Assembly: GCF_900116865.1 (NCBI RefSeq)
Contig: NZ_FPCD01000013.1
Location: 23,694 to 87,693, forward strand
From: Butyrivibrio sp. M55
Lineage (GTDB): Bacteria; Bacillota; Clostridia; Lachnospirales; Lachnospiraceae
Reading direction: 5' to 3'
DNA: 64,000 nucleotides
Shown piece after piece: positions 1 to 8,644 of the stretch. How positions within the stretch are numbered: position 1 is the first letter of the stretch; each line of letters begins with the position of its first letter. The position numbers and the translations under genes are program-made. The notes under the pieces were generated by a model. The model had not been told where the DNA came from and ran no database searches. It saw only the letters and a program-made list of their open reading frames with translations.

Positions 1-2
1 TC

Positions 3-905
3 CATGAGCCTATCTATGAATATGCAAGAAACAAGGAAAAGGGAGAATTTGACTTTTTGTACGAACCTTTTCTTGATGAGATACAATCTGCGGATATAGC
101 CGCACTTAATGCAGAGACAGTGCTTGTCGACAAAGACAGCATGGTTGGAGGATATCCAAGTTTCGGTTCGCCGAGCCAAGTCGGTGAGGCAATCCGTCGA
201 GCCGGTTTCGATGTTGTTTCTTGTGCCAACAATCACGCCCTCGACAGAGGAATTCAGGGAATAGATACAACTGTAGACTTCTATAAAGACGCTGAGATTA
301 CCTGTGTTGGAATACAGAATAGTACCGATACGGAGTACAGACCGTATGAGCTTATCAGCCGCAATGGTATGCGGATAGCACTTTTTTCCTACACCTACGG
401 AACTAATGTGGGGGATATATCTGGGGATTATCCTAACGTGGTGCATTATCTGCCCGGAAAAGTTGAACCAGAAGCAGGGAAGAATGAGACTGCTTCTGGT
501 GGGATGAAGGAGCCGGCGACAAACGAACAAGAGAATAAATTGATAAGTGATATTCAAAGTGCACGCAAAGAGGCAGATTTTGTCATAGTTTTTGTCCATT
601 GGGGCGAAGAGTATCAGCAGGACGTAACCGAAGAGCAGAAGCATATTGCAGATCTCTTTGCACAAGGCGGCGCCGATGTAGTAATCGGCACACATCCACA
701 CGTCATCCAGAAAACCGAGACTATGAATAGACCCGACGGCGGCAAGATGCTTGTATATTACTCCCTCGGAAACTTCCGCGCCGACCAAGCACAAAGCGAA
801 GAAACCAAACGCGGCGCTGAAGCTGCCTTCACAATCGCTCACACATATGATGGTGTTGCGCTTATTGACTATGAAACCAAGGAGATTGATGCTTACTGGA
901 AGTAA
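3..905 (+). CDS. CapA-family metallophosphatase (5'-truncated by window edge)
   Basis: This is the C-terminal part of a PGA_cap/CapA-type calcineurin-like phosphoesterase, a family linked to poly-gamma-glutamate or other cell-envelope metabolism. The reading frame is open from base 3 (His-Glu-Pro-Ile...) upstream of the first possible start, a TTG at 57, so the gene begins outside the window. Family motifs are visible in order: SCANNHALDRG, HWGEEY, GTHPHVIQ and YSLGNF, carrying the Asn/His metal ligands. The N-terminal GD motif and any signal peptide or membrane anchor lie outside the window. The substrate cannot be told from the sequence. A hairpin terminator follows directly, so it ends its transcription unit. 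Confidence 0.88.
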   Translation, partial: HEPIYEYARNKEKGEFDFLYEPFLDEIQSADIAALNAETVLVDKDSMVGGYPSFGSPSQVGEAIRRAGFDVVSCANNHALDRGIQGIDTTVDFYKDAEITCVGIQNSTDTEYRPYELISRNGMRIALFSYTYGTNVGDISGDYPNVVHYLPGKVEPEAGKNETASGGMKEPATNEQENKLISDIQSARKEADFVIVFVHWGEEYQQDVTEEQKHIADLFAQGGADVVIGTHPHVIQKTETMNRPDGGKMLVYYSLGNFRADQAQSEETKRGAEAAFTIAHTYDGVALIDYETKEIDAYWK

Positions 906-916
906 ATATTATCTAT

Positions 917-947
917 AAAAAGGCTGGAGATTACTCCGGCTTTTTTT
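917..947 (+). terminator. Rho-independent terminator after the CapA gene
   Basis: A GGCTGGAG / CTCCGGC(T) stem (one G.T pair) with an ATTA loop is flanked by A5 and T7, 12 bases after the stop codon. Confidence 0.8.
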
Positions 948-1041
948 CATTGATAAAGAATTATATAAGTGATAAAATCGTCAATAAACTATTAAGAAAT
1001 AATTCATATTAAGAAGTACCATGCTTCAGAAGGATAATGGA

Positions 1042-2205
1042 ATGAAGAAGGTTAAGTTTGATAAGAAAATGATCTTTTGGGGAGTAGCGCTTTTAGTGGT
1101 AATGCTTATTTTTAATATTGTTTATTGGCATAATAGGGCATTAAAAGATGGATATTATTACATTGATATCAAAGGAAATATTGTCAGTGGAAGATATGAA
1201 CAGACCGGAGGATTTAGGGATGGTATTGCAGTTTACTCTGAAAAGAAAGGTGATTTGGAAGAACATTTTTGTATAGATACTGATTTTAAGGTGCTAGGGG
1301 ATAAAATAACAGATTGGAAAAAAGAAACCTTTTGCATTTATGATGGCGAAATATATTTCAGTGTTATGAAAGAGGAAAGTATTGATTTGATGGATAAGGG
1401 TAGGAATACTATTTTGAGTATTCCTTATGTGACTAAAGATATTTCAGATATAAAATGCGTAGTTGGTGAAGTGGGAGCAAATGGATTATTCGCTATTAAA
1501 GATTTCCAAAGTGGTAAATGGGGATATATGGATCTGGGCGGTAATATGGTTATTGTTCCACAATTTAGTACTGCAGGAAAGTTCAATGAAGATAACGTTG
1601 CAGTTGTAAGTATTCAAGGCGGAATGGATGGGGTAATAGATAGTAAAGGGAACTATAAAATAGAACCATCATTTCTTGATATTGAGTTATATGGAAGTGG
1701 GATTGCTATTGCGAGAAAAACAGAAGATGAAGCGGCTCAGTTTATTGATCTAGATGGAAATGTATTGTCTGATAAGCAATTTGATTATTATGCCGGTGAT
1801 AAGAGTGCTAGTGAGGGATTTATTCCGGTAAAAAAATATAACCGTTTTATGAGGGATATATATGGATATGTCGATTTGAAAATGAATTATTTGATTGAAC
1901 CTTGTGAACCTAGATATGCGGATGCGGATGATTTTTCACATGGAATGGCAGTTGTGACTAATGCAGATGGATTACAAGGATATGTAGATACAACAGGCAA
2001 GGAAGTTATACCATGCCAATACGAGTATGCCGGAGATTTTGGTGAATATGATTTGGCTGCAGTTAAAATCAATGGAAAGATGGGATTGATTAGAAAAGAC
2101 GGCTCATTCTTTGTTAATCCGGATTATGATACATTAGGAGCTTTTTCAAGCGGATACTCAGTAGTATATTTACATAAAGGTCAAAAAGTAAAGTTATGCA
2201 AGTAA
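1042..2205 (+). CDS. Membrane-anchored WG-repeat protein
   Basis: The protein has 387 residues. A short basic N-terminus is followed by one membrane segment (about residues 10-30, FWGVALLVVMLIFNIVYW) and a large extracellular region of WG-type repeats: copies reading GKWGYMDLGGNMVIVPQF, IYGYVDLKMNYLIEP and LQGYVDTTGKEVIPCQYE. WG repeats form beta-propeller-like or solenoid surfaces and are usually annotated without a biochemical role. The start is placed at the ATG at 1042 and not at 1021 because AGAAGGA at 1028-1034 lies 7 bases before it. The gene stands alone between a terminator and a loose pair of hypothetical genes. Ligand and function are unknown. Confidence 0.82.
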   Translation: MKKVKFDKKMIFWGVALLVVMLIFNIVYWHNRALKDGYYYIDIKGNIVSGRYEQTGGFRDGIAVYSEKKGDLEEHFCIDTDFKVLGDKITDWKKETFCIYDGEIYFSVMKEESIDLMDKGRNTILSIPYVTKDISDIKCVVGEVGANGLFAIKDFQSGKWGYMDLGGNMVIVPQFSTAGKFNEDNVAVVSIQGGMDGVIDSKGNYKIEPSFLDIELYGSGIAIARKTEDEAAQFIDLDGNVLSDKQFDYYAGDKSASEGFIPVKKYNRFMRDIYGYVDLKMNYLIEPCEPRYADADDFSHGMAVVTNADGLQGYVDTTGKEVIPCQYEYAGDFGEYDLAAVKINGKMGLIRKDGSFFVNPDYDTLGAFSSGYSVVYLHKGQKVKLCK

Positions 2206-2305
2206 TACAAAGTTTCTCAAGACTTATACAAAGTAGTTGCTATAATTCCGTGGCTTATACGGAGGAAGAAACATCGTTTAGTAAAGCGCATGCTGGTAAA
2301 TAAAA

Positions 2306-2692
2306 ATGAAGAACATAAGTAAAATTTGTATTATTCTTGCGACAATGGTGTTGTTTGATTGGATAATCCTTGGAATATTAGATATGATATATCTTAAAAC
2401 TTCATTGAACATTGATTACTATTATCATCTATTAACTATTGTAATCGCATTTTTGGATTTCTTTTTCTTGAGGCATTATATATATATACGTAATGCAATA
2501 CTAAATATCTTTTGCATATTCGGGATTTTGCCGTTTAATTTTATGGTTTCTATTCTGGCTGCATACTTTGCACCTAGAAGTTGGGGATTTGAGACGGTTG
2601 AGTTTTTCTATATAATTTCTAATGTGCAAGTGATTTTAATTGTGCTGATAATTATAGAGTGGATATTGTCAAATATAAAAAAGAAAGAATAA
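2306..2692 (+). CDS. Small four-helix membrane protein, unknown function
   Basis: A 128-residue, very hydrophobic protein with about four predicted membrane segments (near residues 5-28, 38-62, 64-90 and 98-122) and a short basic tail ending KKKE. I recognise no family. The ribosome binding site is weak. A good GGAGGAAG lies at 2261-2268 but leads to no in-frame start. The lipoprotein gene begins 16 bases downstream, so the two are probably cotranscribed. Base composition is AT-rich like its neighbour. Confidence 0.6.
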   Translation: MKNISKICIILATMVLFDWIILGILDMIYLKTSLNIDYYYHLLTIVIAFLDFFFLRHYIYIRNAILNIFCIFGILPFNFMVSILAAYFAPRSWGFETVEFFYIISNVQVILIVLIIIEWILSNIKKKE

Positions 2693-2708
2693 CCGTAGGA
2701 TAAGGGCT

Positions 2709-3440
2709 ATGACAAGAAAATTCTGTATTATACCAATTTTAATTATATTGCTTGCGATTCTTTCAGCTTGTGGTCCAAGGTCCTATGTTAATAGATTTAA
2801 TATTAAAACATCTTACAAAGAATGGGTTAAAGAAATTGGCCTTTTCTCACATAAGAATATAAAAGTTAAGAACTATGAAGAAGACGGAAATGAAATAACA
2901 GTATCTTTGGAGTATGATAATGGTTTGGTCGGATATGAGGAATTATGCGATATAGTCAATAAGCATAATAAATTTGTAGAGAATAATTCTGATTATTTCA
3001 AGCCTGATACAAGCATTTTTATAATTAATGAATATGCAAGTGAGCAAAACATTTCTAATTTCGGCAATTTTACAAGTGATGATTCATTCGCTTTGGAATT
3101 AGGTAGAGACAGTAATGCCAAGATACAATGTATGACTATAGACTTGAATGACGCTACATGTGAAAAAGATAAAGACGATAACATTGCTTTAGATATTCCG
3201 GTTATATCATTAGGATATAAGGGAATGGAAGCACCTCATGCCGAAATGTATGAGTTTTTGTCTGAATTTAAAAATGCTGAACAGATTATACTTTACTATT
3301 GTGATACAGATAATAATTTGCTTGTTTTTGATAAGAATGAAACATGTAAATACATAAAGAATATATTGCCAAATGTTGAAATCTATACCGAAGTTTTGGA
3401 TGATCAGCAGAATGAATATCATTTAGAACGCTTGGATTGA
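2709..3440 (+). CDS. Lipoprotein, unknown function
   Basis: A 243-residue protein with a lipoprotein signal peptide: MTRK, a hydrophobic core, then LSAC with the lipidated Cys at residue 21. The mature part is mixed alpha/beta, fairly acidic, and contains no motif I recognise. It is preceded by GTAGGATAAGG and follows the small membrane protein gene at 2306 with a 16-base gap, so it may work with it at the cell surface. The function is unknown; only the export and membrane attachment are supported. Confidence 0.68.
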   Translation: MTRKFCIIPILIILLAILSACGPRSYVNRFNIKTSYKEWVKEIGLFSHKNIKVKNYEEDGNEITVSLEYDNGLVGYEELCDIVNKHNKFVENNSDYFKPDTSIFIINEYASEQNISNFGNFTSDDSFALELGRDSNAKIQCMTIDLNDATCEKDKDDNIALDIPVISLGYKGMEAPHAEMYEFLSEFKNAEQIILYYCDTDNNLLVFDKNETCKYIKNILPNVEIYTEVLDDQQNEYHLERLD

Positions 3441-3477
3441 GTACATGCTTTATTCATCACAGTGTGAATTGAGAGAA

Positions 3478-3671
3478 GCAAAAGATTATGCACCGGATGC
3501 GGAGGCGTATATATGCAATATTTTGCGACTTTTTGTGCCACGGAAATGAGACCAAGTAATCGTGAGTGCCTTTGCACGAGCGATTACTGCTCTGGGCTCA
3601 TTGGAGTGTTCGGCACAACATGAGCAAAAATTGCATATATATGCCGCAGCGTCCGGTGCATAATCTTTTGC
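3478..3671. repeat. 194-bp imperfect palindrome (MITE- or REP-like)
   Basis: The outermost 20 bases are perfect inverted copies (GCAAAAGATTATGCACCGGA at 3478-3497, its complement at 3652-3671). Inside, matching segments recur in order: TATATATGCAAT, TTGTGCC, ATGAG.CC, AGTAATCG, and a central GTGC-CTTT-GCAC hairpin near 3567-3578. The whole element folds into one long interrupted stem. It fills most of the gap between the genes at 2709 and 3787. An antisense frame (3486-3695) runs through it but is a by-product of the palindrome. The stretch from 3672 to 3786 holds a C-rich run and the promoter region of the next gene. Confidence 0.75.
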
Positions 3672-3786
3672 CCCTCCTCCCCCCACAGCCCCCATGGATA
3701 AATGATATAGAAATTCTGTAGATGCTATCTTCGATATTTATGGTAGAATTAATACGATATAGAAATTGAAAGAAGGATTAATATCT

Positions 3787-5463
3787 ATGAAATTTTCTGA
3801 AATTCCATACAAACGTTTTGATATGGACGAAGTAAAAAAAGAATATGAAAGCCTTATCGAGAGCAGTAAGAATGCTGCAAGCGGTGAGGAACAGTTTGAG
3901 ATTCATAAGAAGTACTATGAACTTAGCAGCGATATAGTTTCGACTATAAGAATCGGAAACTTCAGACATGACATCAATACAGCGGATGAATTCTACGCTG
4001 CAGAGAAAAAATATATAGATGAGCAACTTCCTGTTATTGAACAGCTTGAGAACGAGTACAAGAAAGTTCTTTTTAATTCTCCGTACAGAGCTTATCTTGA
4101 AGAGAAGATCGGCAAAGTCGCATTTAAGAATATCGAGCTTTCAATAAAGTCGATAAGCGATGAGATACTGCCTCTTATGCAGGAGGAGAATGCTCTTGTC
4201 AGCAGATACGACAATATCATCGCGGCTGCGAAGATTCCTTTTAACGGAGAGATTTATAACATATCTCTTTTGAGAAAGTTTCTTACAGACAACGACAGAG
4301 AAGTCAGGAAGAAAGCTTGGAAGGCTTATTCCGATTACTTCCTTACCGTTACGGATGAGCTTGACGAGATCTATGATAAGCTTGTAAAAAACAGAACGGC
4401 GCAGGCAAAGGCACTTGGCTACGAGTCTTTTGTTGAGCTTGGTTATAACAGAATGATCAGAAATTCTTACAGAAGAGAAGAAGTTGAGAATTTCAGAAAG
4501 CAGATAAAAGAGTCTTTTGTCCCTCTTGTATCGAAGATACATGAAGAGAGAAGAAAGCAGCTTGGCGTAGATAAGCTTAAATACTACGATCATGAAGTTT
4601 ATATCAAGGGAGGCAATCCTTGCCCCATCGGAACTCCCGAAGAGATAATGAAAGCCGGACAGGAGATGTACAGAGAGCTTTCGCCTGAGACGGCAGAGTT
4701 CATCGACTTTATGATCGAGAACGAGTTTTTTGACGTACTTGGAAGAAAGAACAAGAAGCAGGGCGGATACATGGAGTATTTGCCAAAGTACAAGGCTCCG
4801 ATCATATTTGCCAATTTCAACGGCACAAGCGGAGATGTAGATGTTATCACACACGAGTGCGGACATGCTTTTCAGGGCTATGTGACAAGGAATGAGGAAA
4901 TCCTTGAAAACCTTGATATAACAATGGAGACAGCTGAGATCCATTCAATGGCCATGGAGTATTTTACATACGGATGGATGAAGAAGTTCTTCGGAGATAA
5001 GGAAAAAGATTATCTCAAGATGCATATTGCGGATTCAATCTGTTTCGTTCCTTACGGTTGCATGGTTGATGAGTTCCAGCATATCGTTTACGACAACCCC
5101 GATATGACTCCGAAGCAGAGAAAAGAAGTATGGATGGAGCTTGAAAAGACCTACAGACCCGAGATGGACTATGAAGACGACCCGTTCCTTGGACAGGGCG
5201 GCTTCTGGCAGAAACAGCTTCACATATTCGGACTTCCTTTCTATTACATCGATTATGTACTTGCAAGCGTAGTTGCTATGCAGTTTAAAGTGTGGATGGA
5301 CAAGGATTTCGATGATGCGTGGAAGCATTATCTTGAGTTGTGTAAATTATCGGCTAAAGATTTTTATGAAAATGAACTCGCACAGGTTGGACTTATGAGC
5401 CCCTTCAAGGACGGAACAATAAGCAAACTTGCAAGTGAAATGGAAAGAGAGGCTCTTAAGTAA
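3787..5463 (+). CDS. M3-family oligoendopeptidase (PepF-like)
   Basis: A 558-residue cytoplasmic zinc metallopeptidase of family M3 that degrades short peptides. The catalytic zinc motif H-E-C-G-H is at residues 356-360, and the third ligand Glu sits about 25 residues later in the stretch DITMETAEIHSMAMEYF. Length and the N-terminal helical region match bacterial M3 oligoendopeptidases of Firmicutes. The start is set at ATG 3787 because AGAAGGA (3771-3777) lies 9 bases upstream; a TTG at 3766 would place the ribosome binding site inside the gene. The stop overlaps by one base with the start of the acetyltransferase gene, so the two are translationally coupled. Confidence 0.93.
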   Translation: MKFSEIPYKRFDMDEVKKEYESLIESSKNAASGEEQFEIHKKYYELSSDIVSTIRIGNFRHDINTADEFYAAEKKYIDEQLPVIEQLENEYKKVLFNSPYRAYLEEKIGKVAFKNIELSIKSISDEILPLMQEENALVSRYDNIIAAAKIPFNGEIYNISLLRKFLTDNDREVRKKAWKAYSDYFLTVTDELDEIYDKLVKNRTAQAKALGYESFVELGYNRMIRNSYRREEVENFRKQIKESFVPLVSKIHEERRKQLGVDKLKYYDHEVYIKGGNPCPIGTPEEIMKAGQEMYRELSPETAEFIDFMIENEFFDVLGRKNKKQGGYMEYLPKYKAPIIFANFNGTSGDVDVITHECGHAFQGYVTRNEEILENLDITMETAEIHSMAMEYFTYGWMKKFFGDKEKDYLKMHIADSICFVPYGCMVDEFQHIVYDNPDMTPKQRKEVWMELEKTYRPEMDYEDDPFLGQGGFWQKQLHIFGLPFYYIDYVLASVVAMQFKVWMDKDFDDAWKHYLELCKLSAKDFYENELAQVGLMSPFKDGTISKLASEMEREALK

Positions 5464-6035
5464 TGACCGTTGAGAAAGTAAGTGTAGAAGATGCGGCAGA
5501 GCTGCTTAAAATCTATGCACCTTACGTTGAAAAGACAGCAATTTCTTTTGAATATGAAGTACCTTCACTTGAAGAGTTTGAGGGTAGGATAAAAAATATT
5601 TCTTCAAAGTTTCCGTATATCAAAGTAGTTGAGAACGGAGAAATCCTCGGATATGCTTATGCGACAAGCTTTAAGGGAAGGCGCGCGTATGACTGGTCGG
5701 TAGAGACAACCGTTTATGTCAGAGAGGATGTGAAAAGAAAAGGAGTAGGAAAGCTTCTTTACATCACACTTGAAAACTCTTTGAAGGATATGGGCGTTTT
5801 GAATCTGAACGCCTGCATAGCGTATCTTTCCGGTGATAAAAAAGATGACAATCTTACAAACGACAGCTACCATTTTCACCAAAAGCTGGGATACAACCTT
5901 GTCGGAACCTTCCATGACTCCGGTTACAAATTCGGAAAGTGGTACGACATGATCTGGATGGAGAAGATGTTGGGAGATCACACAGGAAATCCCGGTGAAG
6001 TGAAATTCGGAAATTGGGACATAAAGAATGCATGA
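5463..6035 (+). CDS. GNAT N-acetyltransferase (phosphinothricin acetyltransferase-like)
   Basis: A 190-residue acetyl-CoA-dependent N-acetyltransferase. The acetyl-CoA pyrophosphate loop is visible as RKGVGKLL (about residues 97-104) after the strand TTVYVRE, and the C-terminal part reads HFHQKLGYNLVGTFHDSGYKFGKWYDMIWMEK, the layout of the PAT/Bar/MddA subgroup that acetylates methionine-analogue amines. The true substrate is unknown. It starts on the last base of the upstream peptidase stop codon (TAATG) and its end overlaps the next gene by 8 bases, so 3787-6852 forms one tight operon. Confidence 0.87.
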   Translation: MTVEKVSVEDAAELLKIYAPYVEKTAISFEYEVPSLEEFEGRIKNISSKFPYIKVVENGEILGYAYATSFKGRRAYDWSVETTVYVREDVKRKGVGKLLYITLENSLKDMGVLNLNACIAYLSGDKKDDNLTNDSYHFHQKLGYNLVGTFHDSGYKFGKWYDMIWMEKMLGDHTGNPGEVKFGNWDIKNA

Positions 6036-6852
6036 AAATATGATATTTGTTGATACGCTTGAAGTGCCGGAACTTGAGATTTACAACGTTCTGTCCGAGA
6101 ACAGGCTGTATCACATAAATGAGCCGGATGAAGGTCTTTTTATCGCGGAGAGTGCAATCGTCATAGAGCGTGCGCTCGATGCGGGATATGAGCCGTTTTC
6201 CCTTCTGGTTGCTGAGGAAGAACTTGATAGGGAAGCAAAAGACATAATAACGAGATTAAACGATTTTCCTCTTGCAAAGATATATGTTGCCAAGGAAGCA
6301 GTCCTCAAACAGATCACGGGATATAACATTACTAGAGGCATTCTTTGCGCGATGAAGAGAAAAAAGCTTAAGAGTGCGCAAGAGATCTGCAAGGATGCAA
6401 AGCGCATCGCGGTTCTTGAAAATGTTTCAAATCCCACCAATGTCGGCGCGATAATGAGGAATGCGGCGGCGCTTAACATGGATGCGGTTCTTTTTACAAA
6501 AGGAAGCAGCGATCCGCTATACAGGAGGGCTATAAGAGTCAGCATGGGAACTGTTTTTCAGATCCCGTGGACATTTCTTTCGCAGGGAAAAGAGCTTGAG
6601 GAAATTGCCGGAATGGGATTTAAGACCGTTGCGCTGGCACTTACCGATAATACGCTTGATATTGATGACAAGAGACTTGCTGAGGAAGAAAAACTTGCGA
6701 TACTTCTTGGCTCTGAAGGCTACGGCCTGAAACCTGAGACCATCAGATCTTCGGACTATTGTGTTAAGATCCCGATGGCACACGGAGTTGATTCTCTTAA
6801 TGTCGCGGCGTGCAGTGCCGTTACTTTTTGGGAACTACAAAAGAATAAATAA
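6028..6852 (+). CDS. SpoU/TrmH-family RNA 2'-O-methyltransferase
   Basis: A 274-residue SPOUT-class methyltransferase. An N-terminal substrate-binding domain (about residues 1-110) is followed by the knotted catalytic domain with the three family motifs: ENVSNPTNVGAIMRNAA, LLGSEGYGLKPE and IPMAHGVDSLNVAACSAV. The family methylates ribose 2'-OH in rRNA or tRNA using S-adenosylmethionine. Which nucleotide is modified here cannot be read from the sequence. The gene overlaps the acetyltransferase by 8 bases and is followed 13 bases later by the phosphohexomutase gene. Confidence 0.9.
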   Translation: MHENMIFVDTLEVPELEIYNVLSENRLYHINEPDEGLFIAESAIVIERALDAGYEPFSLLVAEEELDREAKDIITRLNDFPLAKIYVAKEAVLKQITGYNITRGILCAMKRKKLKSAQEICKDAKRIAVLENVSNPTNVGAIMRNAAALNMDAVLFTKGSSDPLYRRAIRVSMGTVFQIPWTFLSQGKELEEIAGMGFKTVALALTDNTLDIDDKRLAEEEKLAILLGSEGYGLKPETIRSSDYCVKIPMAHGVDSLNVAACSAVTFWELQKNK

Positions 6853-6865
6853 CGGAGGATGCAAT

Positions 6866-8560
6866 ATGGATTACAACAAGAGATATGATGAATGGATGTC
6901 ACATCTTTCAGAGGAAGATCCACTTAAGGCAGAACTTTACAAGATAAAAGACAATGAAAAAGAAAAGGAAGAAAGATTTTATCAGGATCTTTCTTTCGGA
7001 ACAGCGGGACTTAGAGGTAAAGTCGGTGCGGGAACAAACATGATGAACTTCCTTACCGTCGGAAAGGCTTCTCAAGGAATCGCTGATTATATAGTAAATT
7101 GCGGAAAAGAAGCTATGGAGAAGGGCGTGGTTATCGCGCACGATCCAAGACATTTTTCTAAGGAGTTTTCACATCTTGCTGCGGGAATTTTTGCGGCAAA
7201 CGGAATAAAAGTATATACATTCCCCGATCTTAGGCCTACTCCTGAGCTTGCATTTATGATCAGAAGACTTAAAACAGTTTCGGGAATCAATATCACAGCG
7301 TCTCACAATCCGAGAGAATACAACGGATACAAGGCATACTGGGACGATGGATGCCAGGTTTCAGCAGAGGTTGCTGACGGAATGACTGAGATGATCTCTA
7401 AGGTCGACATCTGGACCGGAATCAAGAAGTCTGATTTCAATGAAGGAGTAGCAAGCGGAAAGATTGTTGTTCTCGGAGATGAGTACGACAGAGAGTACCT
7501 TGATAAGATTGAAGGAATGGCTATCCATGAGCATGATGAACTCGATCTTTCGATTCCTCTTGTTTACACACCTTTGAACGGATGCGGTTCCGTGCCGTTC
7601 AGACAGATGCTTAAGGACAGAGGATTTACCAACTGGAAGATCGTTCCCGAGCAGGAACATCCGGATCCTGATTTCACAACCGTAGGATATCCCAATCCCG
7701 AAGATCCTAAGGCATTTAAGTTAAGCGAACAGTACGGTCGTGAGTTTGGAGCCGAGCTTCTTATGGCTACAGATCCCGACGCGGACAGATTTGCGATAGA
7801 GATTAGAGATGACAACGGCAATTATGTGCCGCTTAACGGTAACCAGACGGGATATCTTCTCGTTAATTACATCCTTGAGGGACACAAGACCGCCGGCACA
7901 CTTCCTAAGAAGGGTGCGATGGTAAAGAGCATCGTTACGTCAACTCTTTCTACTGTTATGGCTAAAGCGTACGGTGTTGAAATGTTTGAGACACTCACGG
8001 GATTTAAGAATATCTGCGGAAAGATTCCTTATCTGCATGAAAACGGATATACATATCTTTTCGGATATGAGGAGTCCGTAGGATATGCGGCATGTGAGGA
8101 TATCAGGGATAAAGACGGAATCTCAGCCGGCATGCTTGTTGCTGAGGCTGCTGCATATTACAGAAAACAGGGCAAGACGCTCTTTGACGTATTGCAGGAA
8201 ATCTATGCAAAATACGGATTTTTTGCAGAGGATGAACCCAATATCATACTTGAGGGAATTCCCGGAGCGCAGAGAATACAGCGCATGATGAAGTGGTTTA
8301 GAGAGAATATCCCCACGGAAGTTGCGGGCTCAAAGGTCTGCAAGGTTATAGATTATCTTGGAGGATATGAGGATATTCCGCCGCAGAACGCAATTAGACT
8401 GTTCCTTGAGAACGGCTCATGGTTTGCGATAAGACCCAGCGGAACAGAACCTAAGATAAAGTTCTATTTTTATTCAAACACAGACTCAAGAGAGAATGCT
8501 CTTAAGGTCAATAAAGTTATAAAAGAAGAGGTATTTGCACTGATTAATTCGGTGGAATAA
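6866..8560 (+). CDS. Phosphohexomutase (phosphoglucomutase/phosphomannomutase, PgcA-like)
   Basis: A 564-residue alpha-D-phosphohexomutase interconverting hexose-1- and hexose-6-phosphates, which links central metabolism with glycogen, cell-wall and exopolysaccharide precursors. All four domains are present: catalytic phosphoserine loop TASHNPREYNGYKAY, metal-binding loop DPDADRF, sugar-binding loop GYEESVG and phosphate-binding loop RPSGTEPKIKFY. The start is ATG 6866 with GGAGG at 6854-6858; the open frame upstream overlaps the SpoU gene and lacks a ribosome binding site. The length is typical of the Firmicutes PgcA type. It is probably the last gene of the operon that begins at 3787. Confidence 0.94.
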   Translation: MDYNKRYDEWMSHLSEEDPLKAELYKIKDNEKEKEERFYQDLSFGTAGLRGKVGAGTNMMNFLTVGKASQGIADYIVNCGKEAMEKGVVIAHDPRHFSKEFSHLAAGIFAANGIKVYTFPDLRPTPELAFMIRRLKTVSGINITASHNPREYNGYKAYWDDGCQVSAEVADGMTEMISKVDIWTGIKKSDFNEGVASGKIVVLGDEYDREYLDKIEGMAIHEHDELDLSIPLVYTPLNGCGSVPFRQMLKDRGFTNWKIVPEQEHPDPDFTTVGYPNPEDPKAFKLSEQYGREFGAELLMATDPDADRFAIEIRDDNGNYVPLNGNQTGYLLVNYILEGHKTAGTLPKKGAMVKSIVTSTLSTVMAKAYGVEMFETLTGFKNICGKIPYLHENGYTYLFGYEESVGYAACEDIRDKDGISAGMLVAEAAAYYRKQGKTLFDVLQEIYAKYGFFAEDEPNIILEGIPGAQRIQRMMKWFRENIPTEVAGSKVCKVIDYLGGYEDIPPQNAIRLFLENGSWFAIRPSGTEPKIKFYFYSNTDSRENALKVNKVIKEEVFALINSVE

Positions 8561-8644
8561 ATTATGAAAAATTGATATTTTTTTAATGTATAATTGTATA
8601 TGCCTGTGCTATCATTTAAGATAGAAAGCTGTGAGGTGCATTGG

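Noticed and set aside
3486..3695. 69-codon reverse-strand ORF
   Set aside because: It lies inside the large palindrome, has no ribosome binding site, and its composition follows from the inverted arms.
4141..4944. 267-codon reverse-strand ORF
   Set aside because: Antisense shadow of the M3 peptidase, whose HExxH motif and codon pattern are on the plus strand.
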